Notes: generated by a model from the sequence alone, not told the origin. Shown: positions 17,603-25,652, counted from the stretch's first letter. The stretch: DNA of 41,353 nucleotides from an uncultured Propionivibrio sp. (GCA_937923255.1 CALAIL010000001.1:1-41353), one strand, 5' to 3'. Made by a program: numbers and translations.

Positions 17603-18936
17603 CCTTAGTGCAGCCGGCTATCGGCCATCGCGTTGGCGAGTCTTACATCCGCTCCTGGCAGATGGAGCCCCTGCCGATCGCCGTGCTTGCGGGGCTGACA
17701 GGCCGTCATATCGAGCTGCGTTTTTACGATGACCGACTGGAAACCATTCCTTTTGACGAACCGACCGATGCTGTCGCCATCCCTGTCGAAACGTATACTG
17801 CCCGGCGGGCGTATCAGATCGCCCAGCGTTTTCGGCAACACGGCGTTCCGGTCATTCTTGGGGGGTTCCATCCTACGCTGATGCCGGAGGAAGCCTCGGG
17901 TTTTGCCGATGCCGTGGTGACGGGTGAGGCGGAGGCCGTATGGCCCGAAGTCATGGATGACCTGGCGCATGGAACGCTGAAAGCTCGTTATGACGGCGGG
18001 ACGCGCCTTGATTTGTCCGCCATTTCGGTAGATCGCAGTATTTTCCGGAATAAGCGCTATTTGCCGATTGGGCTGGTGGAAACAGGGCGGGGGTGCCGTT
18101 TTCCGTGCGAGTTTTGTGCCGTCCAGACCTTTTTCCAGCGCAGTTATCGTGTTCGTCCGGTGGGTGATGTCATTCGTGAGCTGGAAGGTTTGCGCGCCAG
18201 CAGAAAACTGTTTTTCTTCGTCGATGACAATTTTGCCGGACAGATCGATGACAGGCGCGAATTGCTTTCGGCGCTTGCGCGCCTGTCCCTGCGCTGGATT
18301 ACGCAGATGAGCATTCATGCAGCGCACGATGAATCGTTTGTGCGGCAACTCGCGCGTAGCGGGTGCCGTGGCGTCCTCATTGGCTTTGAGTCGCTCAATG
18401 AGGCTAATCTGCTGCTGATGCGCAAACGTTTCAACACCATGCGCAGCGGTTATGCGGGGGCGCTGGCGAATTTGCGTCAGCACGGCATCGGCGTATATGG
18501 GACGTTCATTTTTGGCTATGAGCACGATACGGCAGATGCTTTTGCCGAAGCGGTTGACTTTGCTCAGGCGCAGAAAATGTACCTTGCGGCATTTAATCAT
18601 CTGACGCCGTTTCCCGGTACGCCGCTTTATCGGCGTTTGCAGGATGAGGGTCGCCTACGCTTCGATGCCTGGTGGCTGGATTTGCGCTACCGTTACAACG
18701 AGCTTCCTTTCGTGCCCAGGCAATTGTCACCGGAAGCCGTCACGCAGGGGTGTGTCGAGGCACGCCGCCGCTTTTATGCCTGGTCGAGCATTCTTCGGCG
18801 CAGTTTGGGTAATCGAGGCGATGGATTCATGTTTCGCCATTTTTTCCCGATCAACGCGTTGCACCGGAACGAAATTTCCCTGCGCAACGGCTATCCGCTG
18901 GGTGATGAAAGCGAATTTGTCTTGGATGCGCCATGA
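17593..18936 (+). CDS. Cobalamin-binding-type radical SAM enzyme, paralog 2
   Basis: A 447-residue protein with an N-terminal B12-binding-type domain (about 1-140; YDDRLETIPFDEPTD, VETYTARRAYQIAQRF, GVPVILGGFHPTLMPEEA) and a radical SAM TIM-barrel. The 4Fe-4S ligands are C168, C172 and C175 in GRGCRFPCEFC. Further landmarks are FFFVDDNFAG, SGCRGVLIGFESLNEANLLL, GTFIFGYEHDTADAF and TPFPGTPLYRRL. The tail SPEAVTQGCVEARRRFYAWS is shared with paralog 3. Very high similarity to paralog 4 in residues 20-100 points to tandem duplication. The FFVDDN segment resembles HpnP-type methylases, but this protein is shorter and its substrate is unknown. Its ATG lies inside the end of paralog 1, and it overlaps the next gene by four bases. 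Confidence 0.9.
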   Translation: MRLTLVQPAIGHRVGESYIRSWQMEPLPIAVLAGLTGRHIELRFYDDRLETIPFDEPTDAVAIPVETYTARRAYQIAQRFRQHGVPVILGGFHPTLMPEEASGFADAVVTGEAEAVWPEVMDDLAHGTLKARYDGGTRLDLSAISVDRSIFRNKRYLPIGLVETGRGCRFPCEFCAVQTFFQRSYRVRPVGDVIRELEGLRASRKLFFFVDDNFAGQIDDRRELLSALARLSLRWITQMSIHAAHDESFVRQLARSGCRGVLIGFESLNEANLLLMRKRFNTMRSGYAGALANLRQHGIGVYGTFIFGYEHDTADAFAEAVDFAQAQKMYLAAFNHLTPFPGTPLYRRLQDEGRLRFDAWWLDLRYRYNELPFVPRQLSPEAVTQGCVEARRRFYAWSSILRRSLGNRGDGFMFRHFFPINALHRNEISLRNGYPLGDESEFVLDAP

Positions 18937-20048
18937 TTCACCTACGCCTTGCCACGCCTGATGACGACGCTACGCTGCGTGCATTGTTGCGCAGCAACCC
19001 GATGCCTGGGTGGGTCAGCATGGCAATGACGCGAGAGCCGTCTTTCTTTGCAGGCGCCGGCCATTTCGGGCGCGAATGGGTAGTGCTGGGACATACTGCG
19101 GAAGATGTGAGTGAAAAGAAAGACGCAAGGCGTACCGGTGTCGGAGAGGCCGGCGAGGCGGTAGGAATGTACGTTTGTACCGAACAGCCGCTGCACTGGA
19201 ACGGCATGCAAACTCAAGTGGGCTATCTGGGCGGTTTGCGGATAAGCCCGCGCTATCGACATCGCTTGCGGCTCCTCAAAATCGGCTATGCATCGATTCC
19301 GCATTTTGCGGCAGAGTGCAAGGCAGCCCTTTGGTATACCGCGATTGCGTCGGAAAACCGGACGGCGCGTCGATTGCTGGAAGCCGGTCTGCGCGGCTTG
19401 CCGCGCTATCGTCCGCTGAACGAGCTGGTTACGCTGGCGCTCCCTAAAGCGCGCGGTCGCCGGCATGGCGCATGGCGGCAGGCGATGCCTGGCGAACTGG
19501 AAAATCTTTGCCGCTTTCATAACCAACAGGCAGGTCGTTACCAATTTTCGCCGGTGATGGATCCCGTGCGGGCAGAGGCGACAGGCGCGGTTTTTTATTG
19601 TATTGATGGAAATGCTGGCCCGTCGGCCGTGATGGCGCTTTGGAATCAGCAGGCCTATAAACAGGTGATGGCCTGCGCCTACCGGATGCCGCTGAATGCA
19701 TTGCTGCCGCTCTACAATGGTTACGCCCGCCTGGCAAAAAGAATCCTCCTACCGCTGCCGGGGAAAGCGCTCGACCAGACATTTCTCGCCTTTCTTGCCG
19801 TGTCAGAAACGTGTGAAGACGAATTTCTAATGCTGATTGAAGATGCGCTGGCACTTTGCCCAACGGCAGTGATGAGTCTGGGCCTGCATGCCGGCCATCG
19901 CTGGCTCGACCCGGTGCTCAAGCGCTTTCGGCCAAGTGCCTACCGGACGTGGATCTACACTGTTGCTTTTGACGATGCTGTGCAGCATTGCGCTTGCATT
20001 ATGCCGCCTGATGGGCGCCCTGCCCAACCGGAGGTGGCCGTGTTATGA
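18933..20048 (+). CDS. GNAT-like protein, probably two acyltransferase modules
   Basis: A 371-residue soluble protein placed between radical SAM paralogs 2 and 3. The N-terminal half starts IHLRLATPDDDATLRALLRS, a typical GNAT opening. It has a motif A-like stretch LGGLRISPRYRHRLRLLKIG at about 95-115, followed by ALWYTAIASENRTARRLLEAG, which is typical GNAT motif B (TxxxNxxA). The C-terminal half (about 185-350) looks like a second, more degenerate copy or an unrelated partner domain. I am fairly sure of the first module and unsure of the second. Four-base overlaps at both ends (ATGA) indicate translational coupling. A role in N- or O-acylation of the pathway intermediate is inferred from context only. 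Confidence 0.72.
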   Translation: MIHLRLATPDDDATLRALLRSNPMPGWVSMAMTREPSFFAGAGHFGREWVVLGHTAEDVSEKKDARRTGVGEAGEAVGMYVCTEQPLHWNGMQTQVGYLGGLRISPRYRHRLRLLKIGYASIPHFAAECKAALWYTAIASENRTARRLLEAGLRGLPRYRPLNELVTLALPKARGRRHGAWRQAMPGELENLCRFHNQQAGRYQFSPVMDPVRAEATGAVFYCIDGNAGPSAVMALWNQQAYKQVMACAYRMPLNALLPLYNGYARLAKRILLPLPGKALDQTFLAFLAVSETCEDEFLMLIEDALALCPTAVMSLGLHAGHRWLDPVLKRFRPSAYRTWIYTVAFDDAVQHCACIMPPDGRPAQPEVAVL

Positions 20049-21358
20049 GGATTGCGCTCATCCGCCCGAATATGGGCGATTACCGTTCCGGCGATGCCAT
20101 GCCGCCGCTGGTCATGGGTATTCTGGCGGCGCGGGCAAGCGGGCACGAAATTCTTTTTTACGACGATAGGGTCGAGGCTGTGCCGGAGAAACTGGATGCC
20201 GATCTCGTCGCCATGAGCGTTGAAACCTTTACCGCCCGCCGTGCTTATGAACTTGCGGCGCATTTTCGACGGCAAGGTATGCGGCTGGTCATGGGCGGAT
20301 ATCATCCGACTTTTTTACCGCAGGAAGCGTTGGCGCATGCCGATGCGATCATCGTTGGCGATGCCGAGGGCGCATGGGAGCGCCTGCTTGCCGATGCCGA
20401 AGCCGGGTGTCTGCATCGGATTTATCGGGGCGATAACGATGCGCCGATGACGCAATTGCGTATCGATCGCTCCATTTTTGCTGGAAAGCCCTATGCGCCC
20501 GTCGATCTGGTCCAGTACGGACGCGGTTGCCGGTTTACCTGCGACTTTTGTTCGATTCATGGTTTTTATGGCCATCGGGTGCGGGTGCGGCCGGCTGCAG
20601 ATGTTCAGCGTGAACTAGAAGCGATCAGGGAAACCGTTGGCCGTAACCGCCTGTTGTTTTTCGTCGACGACAATCTATTCAGCAACCGGGAAAATCTGAC
20701 AGCGCTGCTGGCAGCCATTCGTCCGCTCGGATTGCGTTGGTCATGCCAGATCAGTATCGATGTCGCGCGTGATCCGGAGCTGCTCGACGGCCTGGCTGAG
20801 GCGGGTTGTCGCTATGCGCTCATCGGCTTTGAGAGTCTGGAGCCGGAAAATCTTGCCCAGATGAAAAAGCGCTGGAATCAGGTGTCCGGCCATTACCTCG
20901 ACGTCGTGCGCGCATTGCACCGGCGCGGCATCGGCATCTATGGAACATTCGTTTTCGGTTATGACCGCGATACGCCGGAAACCATTCGCCGTAGTTTGGA
21001 TTTTGCCTTGGAGGCGCGGCTGGAAATCGCTAATTTCAACCCGCTGACGCCAACGCCAGGCTCCGGACTTTACCAGCGTCTCGCACAAGAGAAGCGGCTG
21101 TTATCGCCGCAGTGGTGGCTTGATCCCAAGTATCGGTACGGCGACCCGATTTTCATCCCCCGCGCCATGTCGCCCGAAATGCTGGCGCAGGAGTGTTTCG
21201 AGGCTAAGCGCCGTTTTTACGCCTGGTCGTCGATCGCCCGGCGCGTATTGGGCGGCGATATGCCGTTTTCCGGCTTTTGTACGGCAATCACGGCTATCGC
21301 TAACCTTATTTCCCGCCGCGAAATTTATCGCAAGCAGGGACGTGTGCTTGGCACCTAG
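20045..21358 (+). CDS. Cobalamin-binding-type radical SAM enzyme, paralog 3
   Basis: A 437-residue protein, the shortest of the four. Its B12-binding-type domain lacks about ten residues near the N-terminus compared with paralogs 2 and 4 but keeps YDDRVEAVPEKLDADLV, VETFTARRAYELAAHF and LVMGGYHPTFLPQEA. The radical SAM cluster ligands are C162, C166 and C169 in GRGCRFTCDFC. It also has LLFFVDDNLFSNRENL, GCRYALIGFESLEPENLAQM, GTFVFGYDRDTPETI and LTPTPGSGLYQRL. The usual PGTPLY becomes PGSGLY, a small deviation from its paralogs. The tail SPEMLAQECFEAKRRFYAWS matches paralog 2. It overlaps the GNAT gene by four bases and ends eight bases before paralog 4. Confidence 0.9.
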   Translation: MRIALIRPNMGDYRSGDAMPPLVMGILAARASGHEILFYDDRVEAVPEKLDADLVAMSVETFTARRAYELAAHFRRQGMRLVMGGYHPTFLPQEALAHADAIIVGDAEGAWERLLADAEAGCLHRIYRGDNDAPMTQLRIDRSIFAGKPYAPVDLVQYGRGCRFTCDFCSIHGFYGHRVRVRPAADVQRELEAIRETVGRNRLLFFVDDNLFSNRENLTALLAAIRPLGLRWSCQISIDVARDPELLDGLAEAGCRYALIGFESLEPENLAQMKKRWNQVSGHYLDVVRALHRRGIGIYGTFVFGYDRDTPETIRRSLDFALEARLEIANFNPLTPTPGSGLYQRLAQEKRLLSPQWWLDPKYRYGDPIFIPRAMSPEMLAQECFEAKRRFYAWSSIARRVLGGDMPFSGFCTAITAIANLISRREIYRKQGRVLGT

Positions 21359-21366
21359 GAAAACGT

Positions 21367-22698
21367 GTGAAAGTTACCATGATCAAGCCGACGATCGGCC
21401 GCCGCGAGCATAGCCTGTATATCGACGAAGGGCGCATGGAGCCTCTGATGCTGGGCGTGCTCGCCGGCCTGACGCCGCCGGATATCGAGGTTGTTCTGTA
21501 CGATGATCGGATGGAGGCGATTCCTTACGATGAGCCAACCGATCTTGTCGCCATCACTGTCGAAACCTATACCGCACGGCGGGCGTACGAGATTGCCGCA
21601 GAATTCCGGCTGCGGGGTGTGCCGGTTATTCTGGGCGGAATGCATGTTGCGCTTCTGCCGGAAGAGGCGGCCATGCACGCCGATAGTATTTTTGTTGGCG
21701 ATGCCGAAACGGGTTGGCTACAGGTGCTTGCCGATGCCCGCACCCAGCGGCTGCGGCGGCGCTACGACGGTGCGCCCGGCATTGCACAATCCGGCAATGT
21801 CCATCCGCGGCGGGATCTGTACGCCGGCAAAGGCTATCTGCCGATTACCTTGATGCAGTTCTCGCGCGGATGCCGCTTTGCGTGCAGTTTTTGCGCAGTG
21901 AGTCAGTATTTTGGCAAAAAGCACTACCTGCGCCGGATTGATGAAGTTGTAGCTGAGATCGAGAGCCAGCCGCGTCATTTCATTTTTTTTGTCGATGACA
22001 ACATTGCCTCGGATCGTACGGCGCTTAAGGAACTGTGCCATGCACTCATCCCGCTGCGCGTGCATTGGATCAGCCAGGCCAGCCTTGATGTGACGCAGGA
22101 TCGGGAGTTGATGCGGCTCATGGAACGAAGCGGTTGCTGGGGGCATGTCATGGGCTTTGAGTCGATTAGCCCCGGAAGTTTGCGAGATGCACGCAAGTCG
22201 CCGAATATCCGAGGGTTCTCGCATTACGCGCAGGAGATTGCCGTTTTGCGTGACCACGGTATGCAAACGTGGGCGGCATTTACGCTGGGGTACGACCACG
22301 ATACGCCTGACAGTATCCGCGCAACGGTGGATTTTGCGCTGCACAATAAATTTACCTTCGCTGCTTATAATATTTTGATGCCCTATCCGGGGACGCCGCT
22401 TTATCGCAAGCTGGCGCAGGAAAACCGGCTGCTCTATGACGGCCGGTGGTGGCTACATCCAGAATACCGATTCAACCATGCGGCCTTTCGCCCGGCGCGC
22501 ATGTCGCCCGATGAGCTCACGCAGGCTTGTCACGCTGCGCGCACGCGCTATAACAGCCTGGGGGGTATGGTCTGGCGATTTTCGGACTGGCAAACCAGTT
22601 TCCGCTCTTTGGGAAGAGTTTTATCGTATTGGCGTTACTCGTTATTGTTCCGCAAGGAAGTGTATAAGAAGCACGGTATGAAATTCGGACTGCGATGA
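21367..22698 (+). CDS. Cobalamin-binding-type radical SAM enzyme, paralog 4
   Basis: A 443-residue protein starting with GTG at 21367; a TAGGA ribosome-binding site overlaps the stop of paralog 3. The B12-binding-type domain (YDDRMEAIPYDEPTDLVAIT, VETYTARRAYEIAAEF, GVPVILGGMHVALLPEEA) is nearly colinear with paralog 2. The 4Fe-4S ligands are C169, C173 and C176 in SRGCRFACSFC. The second half departs more: SGCWGHVMGFESISPGSL (W instead of R after the conserved GC), WAAFTLGYDHDTPDSI and a longer basic tail with KEVYKKHGMKFGLR. These differences in the barrel suggest a changed substrate or position of attack relative to paralogs 2 and 3 (inference). The 3' end overlaps the membrane-protein gene by four bases. 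Confidence 0.9.
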   Translation: MKVTMIKPTIGRREHSLYIDEGRMEPLMLGVLAGLTPPDIEVVLYDDRMEAIPYDEPTDLVAITVETYTARRAYEIAAEFRLRGVPVILGGMHVALLPEEAAMHADSIFVGDAETGWLQVLADARTQRLRRRYDGAPGIAQSGNVHPRRDLYAGKGYLPITLMQFSRGCRFACSFCAVSQYFGKKHYLRRIDEVVAEIESQPRHFIFFVDDNIASDRTALKELCHALIPLRVHWISQASLDVTQDRELMRLMERSGCWGHVMGFESISPGSLRDARKSPNIRGFSHYAQEIAVLRDHGMQTWAAFTLGYDHDTPDSIRATVDFALHNKFTFAAYNILMPYPGTPLYRKLAQENRLLYDGRWWLHPEYRFNHAAFRPARMSPDELTQACHAARTRYNSLGGMVWRFSDWQTSFRSLGRVLSYWRYSLLFRKEVYKKHGMKFGLR

Positions 22699-23393
22699 TT
22701 TCTGCAATTCGGCTTTATCAATATATTGCGCCGCTTATTCTGACGCCTGCATCATGGTATTTATGGTGGCATGAGTACGATAATTTGCAGCAGACGCTAG
22801 CAGCGTGGCTGACGCCTATCTTGTGGGCATACATCGTGCCGGCCGTCGGCACCAATGTGTGTCAGGTGTGGGAATTTGATGTCCGCTGGAAACTGGGGCG
22901 TTTTCGGCCTCATCATGGTTTCGTTTTCGGCAGCGCTACGGCGATGATTGCCTGGCTTGTGCATGGACGACCGGCGGATGGCTTTGCCGACGCGCTGCGT
23001 TATGCACTGGTTCTCTGTTCTGTGCTCGGCTTCTGGAATCTACTGTACGAGGTTAAAGCCCTGCGTATTGGGATGCTCAAGGTGTACAACGAGCCTTGGG
23101 CTGCGGGGCGGGGCGAGGAGGCCATCGCTTTTGATTATGCCCCTTGGTTTTTTGGCGGGTTTGGCGCCGTTTATGGCTTGTCGATCGGGGTGCTGGAGTG
23201 GTTCGTTCATCATTTCGGAATTCCGGCAGCGATGTTGGGGTTTATGTATATCGCCGCCAGTCTCGTTTTGTGTATCGCCATTCCCGTACTCGGCTTTATC
23301 CGGCATTCGATGCGCCGTTATGGGCATGCTGGTATCCGTCCAGTCAACAAAAACATCCTGGAGAAAGAAGATTCATCATGGCCGGTCTCTTAA
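22695..23393 (+). CDS. Polytopic membrane protein of unknown function
   Basis: A 232-residue integral membrane protein with about six hydrophobic segments: YIAPLILTPASWYLWW, WLTPILWAYIVPAVGTNV, FVFGSATAMIAWLVHG, YALVLCSVLGFWNLLYEV, FFGGFGAVYGLSIGVLEWF and AAMLGFMYIAASLVLCIAIP. I do not recognise a named family. Histidine and acidic residues near the membrane face (HEYDN, FRPHHGF, VHHFG) are notable but do not form a known metal-box pattern. It overlaps paralog 4 by four bases and the desaturase gene by 16 bases, so it is part of the same operon. It could be an enzyme acting on a lipid, a partner of the desaturase, or an exporter of the product. Confidence 0.78.
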   Translation: MISAIRLYQYIAPLILTPASWYLWWHEYDNLQQTLAAWLTPILWAYIVPAVGTNVCQVWEFDVRWKLGRFRPHHGFVFGSATAMIAWLVHGRPADGFADALRYALVLCSVLGFWNLLYEVKALRIGMLKVYNEPWAAGRGEEAIAFDYAPWFFGGFGAVYGLSIGVLEWFVHHFGIPAAMLGFMYIAASLVLCIAIPVLGFIRHSMRRYGHAGIRPVNKNILEKEDSSWPVS

Positions 23394-24322
23394 ATACCGC
23401 TATTTTGGCGCTTTCGCTCGCGGCGCTGTGGCTTTGCCAGTGGGCAGCCAGTCACCTTTCAGTAGGTTATGCGCTGTTAGCCGTTTGGGTATTTAGCCTT
23501 GTTGCCAATACGCCGTTTGCCATTATGCATGAGGCCGTCCACGGTGTGGCCAGCCGGAATCGGCGCTGGAACGAGCTGCTTGGCCTCGTCGCTGGCTGGG
23601 CGTTTTCTACCTCTTTTTCCATGCAGCGTGTGGCGCATGAAGGGCATCACCGCCGAAATCGCACGGATTTCGATTTGTATGACTACTATCTTCCCGGTCA
23701 GTCGAAACGGGTGCGCAATCTCTGGCTGTATCTAGGTAATTTGTTCGGGCTGTACTGGTGGTCGGTCGTCTTCGGCAATCTGGTTTATTTGCTGGCGCCT
23801 GGCATTTACCGTTCGCGCTTTTTTACGGAGCGCTTGTCACCCGCGCTGGGTTTTGGGCCTTATGTCGCCGATCTGGCAAAACTGCCGCCTTTGCGGGTGT
23901 GGGTGGAAATTGCGTTGGCCTTTATGTATCAGGCCGGAATGATCTATTGCCTGGATCTCAAAATGGCAAGTGTCGTTGCCTGTTACTGGGCGTTTGCTTT
24001 GCACTGGTCTGCGCTTCAGTATGTTGATCACGCTTGGAGTGCTCGCGATATTCGTAACGGCGCATGGAATCTTAAGGTGTTGCCGCCATTTCGCTGGATC
24101 GCGCTGAACTACCATTACCATCAGGCGCACCATCAGCATCCTGAGGCGCCTTGGTTCGATCTGCCGAAATTCGTTGATCCTGCTGCGCCACAGCCTTCGT
24201 TTTGGCGCATTTATCTGAGTCTATGGAAGGGTGTGCGCCCGGCACCGCCTATGGGCGCACCTGCTGACTTAGATTTTCTTTTTCCGGCGGCCGATCAACC
24301 AGCCAATGATGGCGCCCATTAG
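23378..24322 (+). CDS. Fatty acid desaturase-like membrane di-iron enzyme
   Basis: A 314-residue integral membrane protein of the fatty acid desaturase/hydroxylase superfamily. The three histidine boxes that bind the di-iron centre are intact: HEAVH (51-55), HEGHH (87-91) and HQAHH (about 248-252). Hydrophobic pairs lie before and between them (TAILALSLAALWLCQ, LLAVWVFSLVANTPFAIM, and a pair near 180-215). The ATG at 23378 follows GGAGAAAGAAG; earlier in-frame codons lie inside the upstream membrane-protein gene and encode non-hydrophobic sequence, so I chose this start. It could introduce a double bond, hydroxylate or otherwise oxidise a lipid chain. It is the last gene of the operon, and its final 54 bases overlap the convergent NTF2-like gene. 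Confidence 0.9.
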   Translation: MAGLLNTAILALSLAALWLCQWAASHLSVGYALLAVWVFSLVANTPFAIMHEAVHGVASRNRRWNELLGLVAGWAFSTSFSMQRVAHEGHHRRNRTDFDLYDYYLPGQSKRVRNLWLYLGNLFGLYWWSVVFGNLVYLLAPGIYRSRFFTERLSPALGFGPYVADLAKLPPLRVWVEIALAFMYQAGMIYCLDLKMASVVACYWAFALHWSALQYVDHAWSARDIRNGAWNLKVLPPFRWIALNYHYHQAHHQHPEAPWFDLPKFVDPAAPQPSFWRIYLSLWKGVRPAPPMGAPADLDFLFPAADQPANDGAH

Positions 24323-24886
24323 CAGACCGCCAGCGAGACCGCACAACGCGGCCTTCCCAAGCGCCCGTTCAGCTTCGCCCAGAATTGGGTTGTCCAGAAA
24401 GTTCGTGCCAATGTGGATGCCGCGGACTCTCCAGCGACCATCGTCTTCTTTAGCCATTGTGGCTGTCCAGCGCGTGTGCAGCTCGTAAGGACGACCATCG
24501 CGGAGAATGTATTTTTCCACGCCGCTACCAACGACAAGCCCCCACGATTTATCAGCGGAAAGCTCGGTTAATGCGTCTGCTGTAAAACGGATTTCCAGTT
24601 TCGAGAGATACCCCTTCTCGCCAAACCATTTGGTGAAATAGCGGGAAACGTCGGGTCGGCTACTCAAAAACTCCTGATTGATGGGGGTCGCCCGAATATG
24701 TTCACTCAATACCGGCAACATTTCTTCGTAGTTTCCCGAGTTGATGGCCGATTCGACAACCTTGAGCGTTTGCCTCAGCTCATGGTGAATCTCTTCATCC
24801 GTTGCCTCTGTAGCATAGGCAGTGCAAGCCGAAAAAATGAAGATCAGGCCAAGCAATAACTTTCCAATCATATTGTTTTTAAACAT
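24269..24886 (-). CDS. Exported NTF2/SnoaL-like protein with C-terminal membrane anchor
   Basis: A 205-residue protein. It has an N-terminal signal sequence (MIGKLLLGLIFIFSACTAYA) with a possible but non-ideal lipobox ending at C21, where phenylalanine occupies the -3 position. The central part, about residues 30-155, has the helix-then-curved-sheet pattern of NTF2-like/SnoaL domains (ESAINSGNYEEMLPVLSEHI, then TARWTATMAKEDDGRWRVRG-like strands). A glycine-rich C-terminal transmembrane helix (GLAGGLLMGAIIGWLIG) ends in RRKKKI, so the C-terminus is probably cytoplasmic. The ATG at 24886 overlaps the end of the PAP2 gene by eight bases and has AAGGAA upstream. It is convergent with the desaturase gene and overlaps it by 54 bases. 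Function unknown. Confidence 0.75.
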   Translation of the reverse strand: MFKNNMIGKLLLGLIFIFSACTAYATEATDEEIHHELRQTLKVVESAINSGNYEEMLPVLSEHIRATPINQEFLSSRPDVSRYFTKWFGEKGYLSKLEIRFTADALTELSADKSWGLVVGSGVEKYILRDGRPYELHTRWTATMAKEDDGRWRVRGIHIGTNFLDNPILGEAERALGKAALCGLAGGLLMGAIIGWLIGRRKKKI

Positions 24887-25619
24887 TTCTTTCCTTTACG
24901 TGACAATGCATCAACAGCGCTAATGCCAGTCCAGACAATACATCAAGAAAATGGTGCTGGTGAATAAAAAGCGTAGAAGCCATGATCGCGATGAGCCAGC
25001 AAAAAAGCAAGATACATATCGACCGACCGATTTGTCGCGAGGCAATGGCAAGGATAATGGCTGCGGAATAGACTACATGCAGAGAAGGAACGAGGTTGTA
25101 AGGGCGGTCGATGGAAAACAGCACCTCAAAAATTGGGCGATAAAGAGGATCCGACGGCACGATGCGCGGAAAGCCCAAACGGGCAGGGAAAGCCAGAAAA
25201 ATAAATCCGGCAATGCATGTTGCCCAAATGAGTGCCCTTGCCAAACGCTCCATAACCTTAGGTGGCAGGAAAAATGGAGGGAGCAGGAACAGGACGTACA
25301 TCGAGAGGTAGAGCCAGATGAATTCTGGCATAAAAGGTATGTTAAGTTCCCATGCAAAAAAGAGCGCGTGTTGGTAGTCACGATATCCGGCCAGCCAGTT
25401 TGTGAATGGATAAATACAAAAAAACGCCAGACCGACACGACTGCCCAAGATGAGAAAAACGATGGTGCGTGTTCTGGAAAGCGGCCGAGAGGATGCGTTG
25501 AAAAGAAACGGAAGAGAAATCTCGGATACCGGGCTCGTTTCATTTTTTCCGCAGAGGGGGGTTGGGGAGTCCTGGTTTGCGGGAGGAGGGGTGGCATGCA
25601 TATCAATAAGATCAGGCAT
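24879..25619 (-). CDS. PAP2-family membrane phosphatase / phosphotransferase (Aur1-like)
   Basis: A 246-residue polytopic protein with about six membrane segments after a polar N-terminal stretch of roughly 45 residues. The PAP2 catalytic motifs sit at the C-terminal half: RPYNLVPSLHVVYSA supplies the PSLH variant of motif 2, and HQHHFLDVLSG supplies the HxxxD of motif 3. The PSLH form and hydrophobic layout resemble the inositol-phosphorylceramide-synthase/Aur1 branch rather than PgpB (family knowledge, moderate confidence). Such enzymes dephosphorylate lipid phosphates or transfer head groups. It is followed by the NTF2-like gene with an eight-base overlap. Its start lies only 33 bases from the CIRCE operator of the divergent groES. 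A link to the lipid-type operon next door is inference from proximity. Confidence 0.82.
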   Translation of the reverse strand: MPDLIDMHATPPPANQDSPTPLCGKNETSPVSEISLPFLFNASSRPLSRTRTIVFLILGSRVGLAFFCIYPFTNWLAGYRDYQHALFFAWELNIPFMPEFIWLYLSMYVLFLLPPFFLPPKVMERLARALIWATCIAGFIFLAFPARLGFPRIVPSDPLYRPIFEVLFSIDRPYNLVPSLHVVYSAAIILAIASRQIGRSICILLFCWLIAIMASTLFIHQHHFLDVLSGLALALLMHCHVKERNV

Positions 25620-25623
25620 TCAC

Positions 25624-25652
25624 TTGAAAAAATCAACTCCCGCCCTTACTAT
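25624..25652 (+). promoter_or_regulatory. groESL promoter (sigma-70-type, -35 also sigma-32-like)
   Basis: TTGAAA at 25624-25629 and TACTAT at 25647-25652 are separated by 17 bases, five and four matches to the sigma-70 consensus. Read from 25623 the -35 is CTTGAAA, the exact sigma-32 -35 element, but the matching CCCCATnT is poor (CCCTTACT at 25643). The -10 abuts the CIRCE operator, so HrcA bound there would block initiation. Confidence 0.6.

Noticed and set aside
17605..18600. 331-codon open frame on the minus strand opposite radical SAM paralog 2
   Set aside because: It is an antisense shadow of a GC-rich gene with intact motifs on the plus strand, and its sequence is low-complexity and basic.
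14065..24322. Ladderane or standard hopanoid cluster
   Set aside because: There is no FabF, acyl carrier protein, squalene-hopene cyclase or HpnH-type gene, so neither known pathway fits.
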